NCBI GenBank assembly: GCA_002917775.1
Contig: KZ627153.1
Coordinates: 482,005-546,004, forward strand
Direction of reading: 5' to 3'
Source of the DNA: Glaciozyma antarctica PI12
Taxonomy: Eukaryota; Basidiomycota; Microbotryomycetes; Kriegeriales; Camptobasidiaceae
DNA: 64,000 bases
The notes under the pieces were generated by a model. That model worked only from the letters and a program-made list of their open reading frames with translations. It did not search any database and was not told the DNA's origin. Positions within the stretch are counted from its first letter, which is position 1, and every line of letters begins with the position of its first letter. Positions 19,935 to 34,266 of the stretch are shown here, piece by piece. A program made the position numbers and the translations under genes.

Positions 19935-22141
19935 ATGATCCTCCTTCCCTTCCTCGCCATCCTCCTTCCCTTCCTCCTCATAACCACCGCCTCTCCCTCT
20001 ACACGCCGTCCTCGCCGTATCACCCACTCGAAACGCTCCCTCCCTCGCTCTCAGATCGCTCGCGCCCCCTCGTCGCCCTTCATCTCGATCCCCGTCGACT
20101 CGTCCCCTCACCTCCCTCTCACGCGCCTCGCTACGAGGTCGGCGAAGAACGGTCATATCCCGCCAGAGGTCCTTCTTCAGCAGCACATGTACGCTTTACC
20201 CTCTCCTTTGAGATGTGAGAAGCTAAACGAGGTCGATCGGTCGCAGCAACAAGAGCGTCAAACGTTATGCTCGCATGACGAAGCGCGATGCTCCCTCCGA
20301 CGCTGATTTGCGCGCTCGACTGGTCAAGAGGTGGGAGACGACGCGGGTCGTTGAAGAACGTACTCTCGAGAAGCGTCAGCGCGGAGGATACGCGATGAGA
20401 GGGATCAAGGCGGCGCTCGGCAAGGTTCTCAAGGGCGAGCAGAATAGCAAAATCGTTCGCGGCAATGCGGGAGGGAACGTCACTGGGGACGTCGGAGGGG
20501 AGGCTGCACCCGCTGCTGTCGCAGGAACGACGGCGAGCGGAGCAGGATTCAGCGAGATCTATCTCGCCGCTGCGACGGACGACACGGTCGACGTTGCAGA
20601 TGCTCCTACCGGCGTCAACTCGCTTGGACTTGACATCGAGGCGAACGACGTTGGATACTTTGCGACCGTCCAGATGGGCACGCCGGCGCTCGACTTCAAG
20701 ATTCTCATGGACAGTGGCAGTGCTGGTGAGCTGCTCTTTTCGCAGTGCGGTATCGAGGTCGCTGAAGAGGGTCGTAGATTTCTGGGTACCTTCCACGGTG
20801 TGTCAAGGCTGCGGCAATCACCAAAAGCTCGGCTCGGACGTCTCGAGCTCCTTTGTCGACAGCACGACGCAGTTTCAGGTTCGCTCGTCGTCTCATACGA
20901 AGAGCTCCGCAATTCTGATCCTCGCTTCGCAGGTTACCTATGGGAGCGGAAATGTCGCAGGTGTGATCGCACAGGACGACATCTCCATCTCGACGCTCAA
21001 GCTCGCTGGCCTCAATTTCGGCGTCACGACGTGCGTTTCTTCCCTCAATTTGTCGTGTAGATCTGATGCCCTACTTCGAGCAGTACCGAGTCCATCGAAT
21101 TCAGCTCCGACGCCGTCGCGTGCGTCCCTTCCCACTCTCGTTCTCCTTTCAGCTGTTGACGTCTGAACAGCTTCGACGGCCTCATGGGTCTTGCTCAGTC
21201 GGTTCTCTCGAACCAGGGCGTTCCCACCGCGATCGAATTCCTCGCCGCTGCAGGCACTGTTCCTTCGGCGCAGATGGGCTACCACCTCGCTCGCTTGTCC
21301 GACGGCACGAACGACGGGCAGATTACGTTCGGTGGAGTCGAGTGCGTTCCTTTCTCGGCGCTGGTTGAAGCTCGCTAATGGTGTTGGGACGCAGCGCTAC
21401 CAAGTTCACTGGCGCGTTGACTGAGCTTGCGAACGTCAATCCGAACGGATTCTGGGAGGGAGCGCTCGAGGACGTCTCGGTCGAAGGCACTTCTCTCGGC
21501 CTCGCTGGACGTACTGCTATTCTTGACACCGGAACCACGCTCATCATTATGCCTGCTGCCGATTGCGTGCCTCTCCTTCTCTCGTCGAAGCTCGACTGAC
21601 CTCTTCACAGTGCCGCTGCAGTCCACGCCGCAATTCCAGGCGCCGCTCCCGACGGCCAAGGCGGTACGTTCTCTTTCATCCACCTTGACGTCGCTAAAAT
21701 TCGTCGCAGGCTTCACGATTCCCTGCACCACCACCGCAAAAGTCGCCTTCACGTTCGGCGGCACGGCATTCGCGATCAACCCGACCGACCTTACCTTCCT
21801 CCCTGCTACGGCAGACCTCGCTGGAGACTGCATCTCGGGGATTAGTGCGGGACAAGTGGGGGGAACGACGCAGTGGCTTGTTGGAGGTGCGTTGCTCGTC
21901 GAGTGGCGGAGAGGAGTCGTGCTGATGCTGTGCGGGCGTAGATGTTTTCCTCAAGAACGTCTAGTGGGCTCTTTTCTGCTTATTTGAGAGGGTGGATACT
22001 GATGAACTGCCTGCGCAGCTTCGCTACCGACGTCGCGAGCAGTGAGTTCCTCTCTCGCTCTCTGCCCGCGCCTGCGATGCGAGGCTGATCTTCTCGCCTG
22101 CAGACTCTATCGGGCTGGCGCCTTTGATTATCGTGGCGTAG
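19935..22141 (+). CDS. Secreted pepsin-like aspartic protease (family A1)
   Basis: The ATG at 19935 begins a strong signal peptide (hydrophobic Leu/Pro/Phe/Ile stretch to about residue 18). A propeptide with dibasic sites (KRW, LEKRQ) follows. The mature enzyme has ANDVGYFATVQMGTPALDFK, the first catalytic motif MDSGSADFWVPS, the flap VTYGSGNVAG, FDGLMGLAQ, and the second catalytic motif AILDTGTTLI. It ends NSIGLAPLIIVA at TAG 22139-22141. About ten exons. All joins keep frame except one: after IIMPAAD the expected GTGCGT donor reads TTGCGT (21563), while branch CTGAC and acceptor CACAG (21610) are normal. Splicing there would give AADAAAVHAAIPGA as in the family. Extracellular or vacuolar proteolysis. 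Confidence 0.87.
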
Positions 22142-22498
22142 AAGCCGTGGTCCTCGAAGCTGGGCGTACGGAGGATGCGTCTTTTGCGTCGTTCGCTTTC
22201 GCAACTTGCGAATTTCACTCTTTTTTGCGAGCGTCGCTCTGGGGCAAGGCGGGCGTCTGGGTTCCTTCTTTCTCATCTTTTCCAGCCAAAGCGGGACGGA
22301 ACTCGCTGCAAATCTCGGTCTTCGGAACCAACGTGCCGCTCATCGCGTGGCCCGTGCGTGAGGAGGCTCTCACAGATCTGGCTCCTTCCTTCTCTTTTCT
22401 CGCGTGCTCCCTGCTCCTCCGTACCCAGCCCACCTGCTACGCTGGACTACTCCCGACCTCGCTCTCGTCTCACAGCTATCCAGAACCACCTCGCATTC

Positions 22499-25336
22499 AT
22501 GCCGCCAAAGCAGGGCTCAGTCGAGGTGCGCTCCCTCTCACGCCTCGCTTTTCAGGAGCTAACGTCCTTGCAGGTCGGGCCTCCAGCAGCTCACGGAGAA
22601 GGCCGCGCAAGGCGCTACTACAAGACGTCTGAAGCGCTCGTCGAACGGCCATGCGTGGAGATTCGCGTCCTGGCCGACATCCTCCCTTATTCTGTGCAGC
22701 GGTTTGGGGACGCGAATGCGGTGGGGTGGAGGGAGACGATAAGGATGGTCAAGGAGGTCAAGGAGGTGGTCAAGGATGGGGAGGTGGAGAGAAAGGAGTG
22801 GTCGTACTTTGAGCTGTCGGAGTACAAGTGGTGGAGTTACAAGGAGCTGGCGGAGAAGGTCAGGCTGGCGGGGAGTGCGTTGGTCGCTACGGGGCACTCG
22901 AAGAGCACTATCTTCAATATATATGCGGCTACGAACCCGAGGTGGCAGGTCATGGCGAATGGTGAGCTCAGGAGCATTCAGGCGGGAGGGAGAGAGCTGA
23001 TGGGTTCGTGAACAGCGTGCGCTTCGCAGAGCGTAACCTTTGCTACGGCATACGATTCGCTTGGCGAGGAGGGAGTGCGTTCTCGATTACTCGGAGCTCT
23101 GGCAATAATGTGCTGACCTCGTCGCTCTCGCAGCTCGAGCACTCGCTCAACGAGCCGTCCGTCTATGGCATGTTCACGAACGCCGCCCTCCTAGGAATGA
23201 TTGCCTCCGTCATCTCGCGGACGCCCACTCTCAAGCTCCTCGTCTACGACGGCCCAGCGAGCGGCGTCAAGAAGGGAGCTCTCCAAACGATCGCAGCTGC
23301 AAACGGCGGGATCAAGATCTACACGTTCGACGAGTTCCTCGCTTTAGGTCAAGCGACCCCTGCGGAGCCAAACCACCCTCAGCCGGAAGACATTGCTTGT
23401 GTCATGTATACGAGCGGAAGTACGGGCAGGCCAAAGGGGGTCATGCTGTCGGTGAGCTCCTTTCTCGCGCGTTTATGTTGGGCACACGCTCAATTGCGTA
23501 CCGCAGAACGCCAACATTGTCGCTTCGAGTGCGTACACGTCTTCGGTGCCTGCGATGTCAACCGGTCGCTAATTCGCAAACCTGCAGTTGGCGGAGTCGA
23601 CATTCTCCTCAGCGACGCTCTGCGAGGAGGCGTCTACCTCGCATTCCTCCCCCTCGCCCACATCCTCGAGTTTACCGTTGAACTCTACGCGTTCGTCTTT
23701 TCTTCAGAACCCTTCGACAAGCCAAAACTAATGCCCGCGCCGCAGGATGTTCCTCGGGATCCAACTGGGCTACGCCACGATCAGGACTCTCACCGATACC
23801 AACGTCCGAAATTGCGTTGGCGACATCCGCGCTCTCCGCCCGACCGCCATCGTCGGAGTCCCCGCCGTCTGGGAGCTCATTCGCAAAGGTATCCTCGCAA
23901 AGGTCAAAGCGTCCGGCCCCGTGACCATCTTCAATCTTCAACCTGGCTCTCAGCATCAAGAAGCTCGCTGGTCACGATAGCATGATTGGGAACGTCCTCG
24001 ATTCACTCGTGTTCAAGAATGTCAAGGAGGCGACGGGCGGACGACTCAAGTATGGAGTCAACGGCGGAGCTCCTTTGAGCCTCGATACGCAGGAGTTCCT
24101 CTCTCTCACGCTCGCTACAATTATCGCCGGATACGGAATGACAGAAACGACAGCGTGCGTCCTTTCTCCTTCCGTCATCGAGTCCAGGACTGATTTTGAG
24201 CTTCGCAGTCTCTCGGCGGTCCTTTCGCCCGAGTTCTTCCAGTACGGTCCCGTCGGCGTACCCGTCCCTTCGTGCGAGATTAAGCTCGTTGATTTCGCTG
24301 AAGCGGGATACTTCTCGACGAACAAGCGACCGCAAGGCGAGGTGTGGGTTCGAGGACCATCGGTTTCGAAGGGGTATTGTGCGTGCTCGGTCTTTCGCTT
24401 TGAGGGCTGTGCACTGATACGGTTGTGCAGACAAGAGGGAGGATCTTACGGCGGAGGCGGTGTCGCCTGATGGGTGGATTGCGACTGGGGTGAGTTCGTC
24501 GTTTCCGTGGGGAGAGCCGCTGCTGATGAGCGATGGCGAGCAGGATATCGGACAGTGGGGTCCTGATGGCGTACTTTCCATCATTGATCGCAAGAAGAAC
24601 CTCATCAAGCTCGCTGGGGGAGAGTGAGTTGCTTGCTGTTCGTCGCCGACGATTTTGCTGATGGCTTGCTGCAGATACGTCGCGCTGGAACGTCTCGAGT
24701 GAGTAGCTGCCGCTCCATGCTCTTTTTGATCTCGCTCATAACCTCCGCAGAGCCGTCTACAAGAACTCGCACATCGTTGCGAACCTCTGCCTTCACGCCG
24801 ATTCGAGCGCCTACAAGTCGATGGCGGTAAGTTGGCCCTCACGACGCGTAGGATCTCAGACTCACCAGCACCTCGCAGATCATCTACCCTCAGGAGACGG
24901 TCCTTCGCGCAGTGGCAGCGAAGATCGATTCCGTCGACGCCGAGGCCGATTTCGCGCACCTCTGCGAAGCGGCTTCGGTTCGGAAAGCAGTGCTGTCGGA
25001 ACTCAACACTATTGGCAAGGCAGCTGGTCTACGGTCATTGGAGGTGCGCTGATACTTCCTCGTGCGCATCGTGCTTAGCTGACGAGATTCGTAGATGCTG
25101 CAAGCGGTCATTTTGACGCCTACGGAGTGGACGGCAGCGAATGGATTCCTCACAGCTGGTCAGTCTTGTTTCGTTCGACTTGATTCCGTTGGCTGATGAA
25201 GGTGCGCAGCTCAAAAACTGCAGAGGAACCAGATCCTGAGCGAGTTCCATGTCCAAATCCACGTGCGTGCTTCCCTTCTTTCTTTCGCTTCCTTCGCTGG
25301 CTGAATCGGACGTGGTTTCAGGCTATATACCCTTGA
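22499..25336 (+). CDS. Long-chain acyl-CoA synthetase, copy A (carries a 7-bp frame-breaking duplication)
   Basis: Starts MPPKQGSVE and is spliced from about 16 exons, ending QIHAIYP at 25336. The AMP-binding (ANL) motifs are present: P-loop YTSGSTGRPKGVM, AFLPLAHILEF, GGAPLSLDTQEF, AGYGMTETTA, the adenylate-binding DFAEAGYFSTNKRPQGEVW, and the hinge [20 protein letters not shown]. The family activates fatty acids to acyl-CoA at membranes, lipid droplets or peroxisomes. ATCTTCA is duplicated in tandem at 23927-23940, which shifts the frame after LAKVKASGPVT. One copy would read ...VTIFNLALSIKKLAG, matching copy B. Everything downstream is otherwise intact and conserved. It is a tandem paralogue of the next gene. 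Confidence 0.85.
23927..23940 (+). repeat. Perfect 7-bp tandem duplication in coding exon
   Basis: ATCTTCA followed directly by ATCTTCA, inside the exon encoding the segment between the two halves of the acyl-CoA synthetase. The second unit adds 7 nt and breaks the frame relative to copy B. A GT...CAG pair here (33 nt) is too short and in the wrong phase to act as an intron. Confidence 0.8.
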
Positions 25337-25817
25337 TTTATCTCCGTCGCAATCCATTCGCATGTCTCCTTTCTCGCTGCGTGGAGCGAGAGATTCGGAT
25401 ATCGCTCCGACTCGCTCGCACAGTCGCTCGACGGGCTTGAGAGTGAGGGATTGACCTCTTTCTCTGCGATGTTCTTTGCAGATGCCAATCAATCTACGGC
25501 AGCTCCGAGGGCGGAACAGGCAGCGTCGGGGCAAGACGTCCAGCTACCGATCTGTCAACGGCACCTGCGAATACCGTCGCAGGCCAGCCCCTCCCGCCGG
25601 TCCTCCGCGCTCCTTGATACACTTTGCGAGTGAAGCTACGGACCCGCGTGCATACCTAAAGCGAAAGCCAGAGAAGCTTCGAGCTCTAGAGGAAGCTCCG
25701 TACAACCCGCAGGCCCTCGAACGCCGGCGCGCGCTTGCCTTCCTCTCCCCCCTCAAGGCTCTACACACGAGCTTACTCCTCATCACCCTCACCTCCACTA
25801 CACTCTCAGCTCCTACG
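25337..25817. other. Intergenic between the tandem acyl-CoA synthetases
   Basis: 481 bp holding the 3' end of copy A and the promoter/leader of copy B. A plus-strand frame from about 25476 is open, but it has no family resemblance and runs into the copy B start in another frame. Confidence 0.5.
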
Positions 25818-28598
<2,781 letters not shown>

Positions 28599-28849
28599 TC
28601 GGCAATTCTCTGCAATTCTCGTCCCTCTCTCGACTCTCGTTCAAGTGCAATACCAATCCGTTCGACGTGATCTCTCGCCCGAGCTCCCTGTGCGCGTTCT
28701 CGGTTCATCTCGAAGCGCATCTGTCGCTGTTTGCAGCTCTCCTCGCTCAGTCTGCTCCCCTCTCTCACGACAGCTATAACAAATCAAAGCACATGCAATG
28801 CAGCAACTACCCCGTCCGCCCCACAGCAAAACTATCGTCGTCCTCCCCC
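28599..28849. other. Short gap between convergent copy B and the basic-protein gene
   Basis: 251 bp of 3' flanks. Nothing recognisable on either strand. Confidence 0.5.
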
Positions 28850-31837
28850 TCAGCAAAACTCCGGCAACGGCATCACCCCCAGCTGATCCAGCCTCTGCCC
28901 CTTCCAAACCGTCGTCGACTTCCTCCTCACGATCCTCTGGTCATTCGAGTCCGACGAAGGGAGGGAGAGGATAGCGTTGGGATTCGAGGGGACTCGAGTG
29001 GCGGCGGGGGAGAGCTGGGGAGGAGAAGGGGAGGGAGGAAGGACGATCGCAGGTGCCGTATTCTCCTTTCGAGCGATCTCGACCTCTCGCGCCTTCGCAA
29101 GCTCCTCAGCTTCGACGAGGCGCTCTTCGAACGAAGGTCCTTCGCCTCGGAAGTAGTCCTGCGAATCCGATGGCGCTGGAGCTCGAGTTTGTTGATCGGA
29201 GAGGGAGGGAGAGGGAGGGGAGAGGGGGAGAGGCTGGATCGCTGGGTGAAAGGATGGGAGGAAGCGTGCATCGCGTGGTCGTCGTCGTAGTTGTCGACGA
29301 CGATCGAGGGACTGCTGGGAAGGCAGAAATCCGGCATGAGAGAGAGGCGACGAAGGATCTTGGGACGCGCGCCCGAGAAAGTCGTTCTGCTGATTCCTGA
29401 CGACGCGGGGATGGGGCGAGAGACCGAGGTGGCGATAGCCGTCTTCGAGCGACGAACTGGCGTTTTGCGAGGATCCTTGATTGCCGACGCAGCCGAGTTG
29501 TGCCTCTTCGCCGGGGTGCGCTTCGGGGTGCGATTGATGACTGGGTGCGGAGTCGAGGGAGGGAGACGTTGAGGAGAAGGAACGGGGGAAGAGAAGGTGA
29601 CATGGCGTTGAGGGCGTTTCTCGGGAGGAGGGAAAGGCTGCTGCTGTCCCGAGGGCGAAAGTGGCGAAGGTGCGTCGAGCTGGCGGAGCTGCGATTCGCT
29701 AAAGTCGATCCCGCCGTACTCGAGGCTCGATTCGATCCCTGCTCGCTCGTGCGCGTCCCATTCGCTGGCGAGGATCGCAAGCTCCTGGCGATCAATGTCG
29801 TCCTCGATATCCTTCTCCCTCGCAGCGTCGAATTCTGCCTCCGAAACGAGCTGAAGCCTCGCTGGCACCTCGTTGAGGATCGACTGCGGCGGAGAGAGTT
29901 CGTACGAGCTGGCTTCTTCGGCGGGGACGAGGTCGAGCTGAGGACGGATCTTGGCCTTGATCCCGGTGATGAAGCGGAACTTGGAGATGGCCGGCGTAGG
30001 GAGAAGGGCAATAGGGTCGAGAGGTTCCCACGTGGGTTCGCGCTCGTCCTCTCTCGGCGAGGCGTTCTCTTCCTCGATCGCGAGCATCTCCTGCGCAGGC
30101 TGAGGGTCGACTACGGGCTTCCTGAGCTTGCGGCGGAAGGCGTGCTCCATCTTCTCGACCTTCTCGGGCCACTTGTCGGACTGGAGCTTCGACGTTGAAG
30201 GCGCTTCGAGGGAAGTCGTCGCACTGGAGCGAACGGTCGTAGAGATCTTGGCCCGAGGAGGACGGGAGGCGGTGGTGGGAGTGGGAGGGGCAGCGAGGCG
30301 AGGCTTGCGAGCGGTGGCGAGGATCTGAGGTCGAGGAACTGGGGCTCGCTTGTCATCTGGTCGTTTGGCGACATGCTGCTCCTGCAAAGGTCTGAGAGGG
30401 AAGCCCTTTTAGCCTACAGGTGAGAACGAAGGAAGAAAAGACGCACTCGACTGCTGGTCCTCCTATCTCGCTATCCTCCTCCGCGACCATCTCGAGTGCG
30501 CGATACCGTGAGCTGACCGCTGGCTTCGACAACCTCCTCCTCTTGATTCCAATCGCCGATACCGCTCGAGCTCGGCCAGCGAGGTCCTCGACCTCTGCGA
30601 AGGGGAACGCGCGACTCGTCACGCGCTTCTGTCCCTCCGCCTTGATCGTCCCCCCACCTCGTACCTCCTTGCTCCCCCTCATCCCTACAAACGCCGTATC
30701 CCCGAGCGAGCTCAAGAACGCCCCTTGCGGTCCCTTCCTCGGATCGACGTTCTTGATCTCCCTCCTTCCGACCTTCTTCGAGTAGAGCTCCTTCTGCGAT
30801 CCTTCGAGCTGCGACTCCTTGACGAAAGAAAGCTGCTTCCCGATCTTCGGAAGCGGAGCGGCAGAGGAAGCGACGTCGAACGGGCGGGCGAGACGGATGT
30901 GCTTCGTTGGACGCGGACGACGGCGAGGAGGAGCGTCGGTTCCGAGCGGGCGTTCGTCGTTCGAGTCGGAAGAGTAGTCGATCAGGACGCGCCTGTGAGG
31001 CTTGCGCTTCCTCTTCGGTGGCTTGGGCGAGTAGAAGCTGCCATCGTCGTCGTCGAGCTCGAGCACCTTCCTCCTCGCGCGCTTCGGAGCAGGCTCCTTC
31101 TCTCCCCTCGCCAACCACTTCCTATCAGACTTCTCCCTCCTCGCCTTAAGCGTTTTGATCCCGTACTTCCTCCCCACCTTCTTCCCCGACTTGGACGGCA
31201 ACGCAGCCAGAAAGTCATTCACCGAGACCATCTCCTCCTCCTCCTCACTCTCCGCGACCCTCCTCTTTGCACTCGACTTTGAACGCAGCAGCTCCCGCTC
31301 CCGCTGCTCCTGCCTCACGATCGGGGAGAGGACTCGCGCTGCCCAATGAGCGGAAGTCGTCGAGGCAGCTCGTCCGCGATGCAAGCGGCGGCGAGAGGGT
31401 TCGGCTTGAGCGGGGGAGCTGGGGGTGAGAGGAGGGAGCGGAGAGGAGAACGGAGTGGCGAGCGTGGGGAGGGGAGGGTCGAGGGTCGAGGCGGTGACGA
31501 GTTGGTGGCGGAGAGGGGCGATGGGTCGGAGAGGAGCAGGTGGGCGGGTGAGGCTCGTATAGTCCTTGGTCGTACGCTGGGGGTCTGCTGTCTCGCTCGC
31601 TCGCTCCCCGACTCCCTCCTTCGCGACCCCGAGCACGCCACCCGCTGCTCCTCCCTCTCTCGTCCCTCCTCCTCCTCTTCCTCCAGTAGGCTCCTTTGCG
31701 CGGTCCTTCCCCTTGCGCTTCGTGCTACCTCTGACGGTGGCTGTCGAGACTGCAGTGAGTCCGTGGAAGAGAGTGGCGAGGTCGGGAGGAGGTTCGCGGA
31801 GGCGCTTCCGGCGTGGCGGGGAGTGAGACTCGTCCAT
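28850..31837 (-). CDS. Large basic, mostly disordered protein of unknown function
   Basis: I do not recognise this gene. The ATG at 31837 gives MDESHSPPRRKRL. The protein is rich in Pro, Ser, Arg and Lys, with several nuclear-localisation-like clusters (KRARRK, KPPKRKRKPHRR), an acidic patch (ESEEEEEM, ELDDDD) and an intron whose best-phased donor is GTCGAG near 30465. The second half contains the more ordered stretch WEPLDPIALLPTPAISKFRF and a long Glu/Asp-rich helix (REKDIEDDIDRQELAILASE). The C-terminal frame with EERLVEAEELAKAREVEIAR ends PEFC at 28850. To reach it the frame must change in a CT-rich repeat near 29218-29233 or at an intron ending TTCGCAG. Nuclear location is inferred. Confidence 0.6.
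29218..29233 (-). repeat. 8-bp tandem duplication in CT-rich coding stretch
   Basis: CCTCTCCC twice in tandem on the coding strand, within a longer CT-rich tract. Dropping one unit would place the upstream frame in phase with the coding-like EERLVEAEELAK frame downstream. An intron could explain the change equally well. Confidence 0.5.
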
Positions 31838-32240
31838 CCGGTCGTGCAAGGCTACTCGTGGAGTGTCGGAAGCTCCTGAGGGGGTGAAGTCGGACTGGGA
31901 GGGTCGTGGTCGAGGAGAAAGAGTCGCAACTCGACTTGGACGCTGTTTGGGATTTGGTCGCGTCGCGGCGCGTGCCTCCCTATCCTCCTTTTTCCCTTTT
32001 TTGTCTCTCGTGCGCCTCAGAGCTCATCTAGTGCTGTTGTACAGATACTGGAGTACTCTGAAGGCCGCCTCCACCAATCTGAATGTCGTCCTGTCCTCCG
32101 GAAGCCGACAGACCGCGCTCTCTCGACGAACCCAGCTGCGTGCGAAGGCCGAGAATGTGACAGGGGAAATGCGAGTAATGTTGCAGAGAAGTACTGAGTA
32201 CAAGTACGCGCGACAAGGAATCCAGCTTGAGGTGCGGCGT
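31838..32240. other. Intergenic upstream of the basic-protein gene
   Basis: 403 bp between the start of the basic-protein gene and the stop of the CDF transporter, both on the minus strand. No motif beyond pyrimidine-rich tracts was seen. Confidence 0.5.
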
Positions 32241-34020
32241 CTATTTGAACTTGCGGTGCTCCTTCGAAAGCGACGCGTGTCAGCGAGGACCACCCAAAGA
32301 CTGGTGAGGGGGAACGAACGGGCTTGTGAGAGGTCTCGTGGTCGACGTGGACAAACGCTGCGTCGCGAGTCAGTACAGTGACCCGAGGGAGAGAGGGGGG
32401 AACGCACCTCGGTCGACGCGAGGTAGTTCCTCGAGCTTGTCCTGCAGCGCTTGCGAGATATCGTGCGCTTTCCACAGCGGCGTCTCAGACGCCATAACGA
32501 TATCGACTTCGACGACGTAGTCCTGCACGAGGGATCAGCGCCGTCCGACAAAGGAGAGAGAAAGGACGCACGGGTCCAGCGTGGTACACGATGCACGAAT
32601 CAATCTGCTCGATTCCCTCGGCGAACGTCATGGCGTTGTAGATGACTAGTTGCTGAAACTCGAGCGGTGCGGCCTTGCCCGCGAGGAAGCCAAAGTGGCC
32701 GTAGCAAGTGTGGCCCCAAACGCCGATCAGCACGACTGAGGGCAGCGGGTCAGCGAGCGGGGGCGGAGGCGAGTAAGGAAAGGAGAACGAACAGGAGATG
32801 ATCATGGCGCCTAGGGGGTCGATGAACCAGGCGACTTTGGCGCCGGCGCACGAGGTGAAGATTCCGAAACCGTTGATCGCGAGGTCGTTGCGGCTTTCGA
32901 CGACAGCATGAGCGACGCTGAGTAACGGCAGAAGATAGGACGTACTGGTCTTCCCAGAGAACGTGGACCTGGCTGCTCTTGTTGCGAAGGGAGAAGCAGT
33001 AGAGGAAGAGGCAGAGCTTGGTGACTGCGTAGTCCGAGGAGGGGTGAGCAATCGACGCGATGGCGAGGGAGCAAGTTTACGCACCGAAAGCGATACCGAC
33101 AGCGATGACGGCGGGAATGTGAATTTTACCCTCCTCGGCGGGCGCGCCTCGAGCGAGAGACTGGATCGAGAACGCCACCAGCACGATAGAGACGGATCCC
33201 ATCGACAGCGAGTAGACGATATCGCCAATCGTCTCAAACTTGCTTCCTCCCTTCAACAAAAGCGTCAGCCTTCGCTAGCGTCGTCGTTGGGTGGAGATAG
33301 CGCACCGAGGGGAACTTTTGGAGGTCAACGGTCTGCGCTTTGCGGTGGCAGTAGTGAAGCACGAGGTTCGCGGCGGGGTCGAAGATGGCGTCGATGGCGG
33401 TGGCGAAGAAGGAGAGGGAGAGGGAGGAGACAGCGGCGTAGATCTGAAGGATCGCAAGGACGCTGCACATGGGATGGTCAACAACGGCACACGGCCAGCT
33501 GGCACAGCAGGGAGCTCCCGACGCACCAGTTGCAGATGAGGGACGCCCAGACAGCAATCTTGATCTGCGCAATGGGTAAACCGAATCAGCTCCCCCTCTC
33601 AGACGCCGCGACAGAGGAAAGGGAACGCACCCCCATCCGGTTTGCGTCCTCGTCCGCCCTGTTCTCCTCGATATGCTTATCCATCGGCTTCAGCAAGCTG
33701 TGAATGTGCTTGTTCTGGCGGTTGTAGAAGTCGCCCAAGTTCTTGCGGCTACGCGTCGAGCGTCGGTGAGTGAGCTCCGTGATGTGCTCCTCCGTCTGGA
33801 GCTTCGACTTGAGGAGGAGAGGGTCGCGGTCGGAGGAAGTGCCGCTGAGCGCCTGGGAGAGGAATCCGCCTGAGCGGTAGTTGAGAGCTGGTACGTCGGC
33901 GGCAAAGGCTTCGATATCGCGTTCGTCGCTCGGAGAGAGAGGAGGGGAGGGGAAGGGGACGGGGGAGGAGTTGCTCTTCCTGTCGCCCAGAGGATGTTCG
34001 TGAGTCTCGCTGGTGTTCAT
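32241..34020 (-). CDS. Cation diffusion facilitator (CDF) metal transporter
   Basis: Starts MNTSETHEHPLGDRK at 34020 and ends EHRKFK at TAG 32243-32241, about eight exons. The cytosolic N-terminal domain has NLGDFYNRQNKHIHSL, like the Y-Y-x-x-Q-N block of Mn-type CDFs. TM2 carries the D-x-x-x-D metal motif (AIDAIFD). TM5 carries H-x-x-D-x-x-x-N (HRNDLAIN). The C-terminal ferredoxin-like domain reads CIVYHAGPDYVVEVDIVM and RAFVHVDHETSHKPEHR. CDF proteins exchange divalent cations for protons across organelle or plasma membranes. The FYNRQN block favours the Mn/Fe subgroup, but metal choice cannot be read securely. Confidence 0.88.
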
Positions 34021-34266
34021 CCTGGTGGCGGATAGCTGGTGGCTGGTGTGTCCTGGTGTCCTGGCTAAAGCAAAAGAGGAACATCGATCTCGTCCCCTCG
34101 GGCACGCCGCCGGAGCTATTGTTGCGTTAGCCTATGTCCCTAGGAGTGCCGATATTGAGTTGTTTTTTTGCCTCTGCGCTTCGGCCACCAAGCTATTCGT
34201 CCAGCCGACTTCACTCACGAACTCCGCCGCGTTAAGGAACACAGCTGAACGGACGAGGACGAAGCG

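Noticed and set aside
23921-23953. 33-nt GT...CAG intron that would bypass the frame break in acyl-CoA synthetase copy A
   Set aside because: Too short compared with other introns here, lacks a branch site, joins in the wrong phase and would delete conserved residues.
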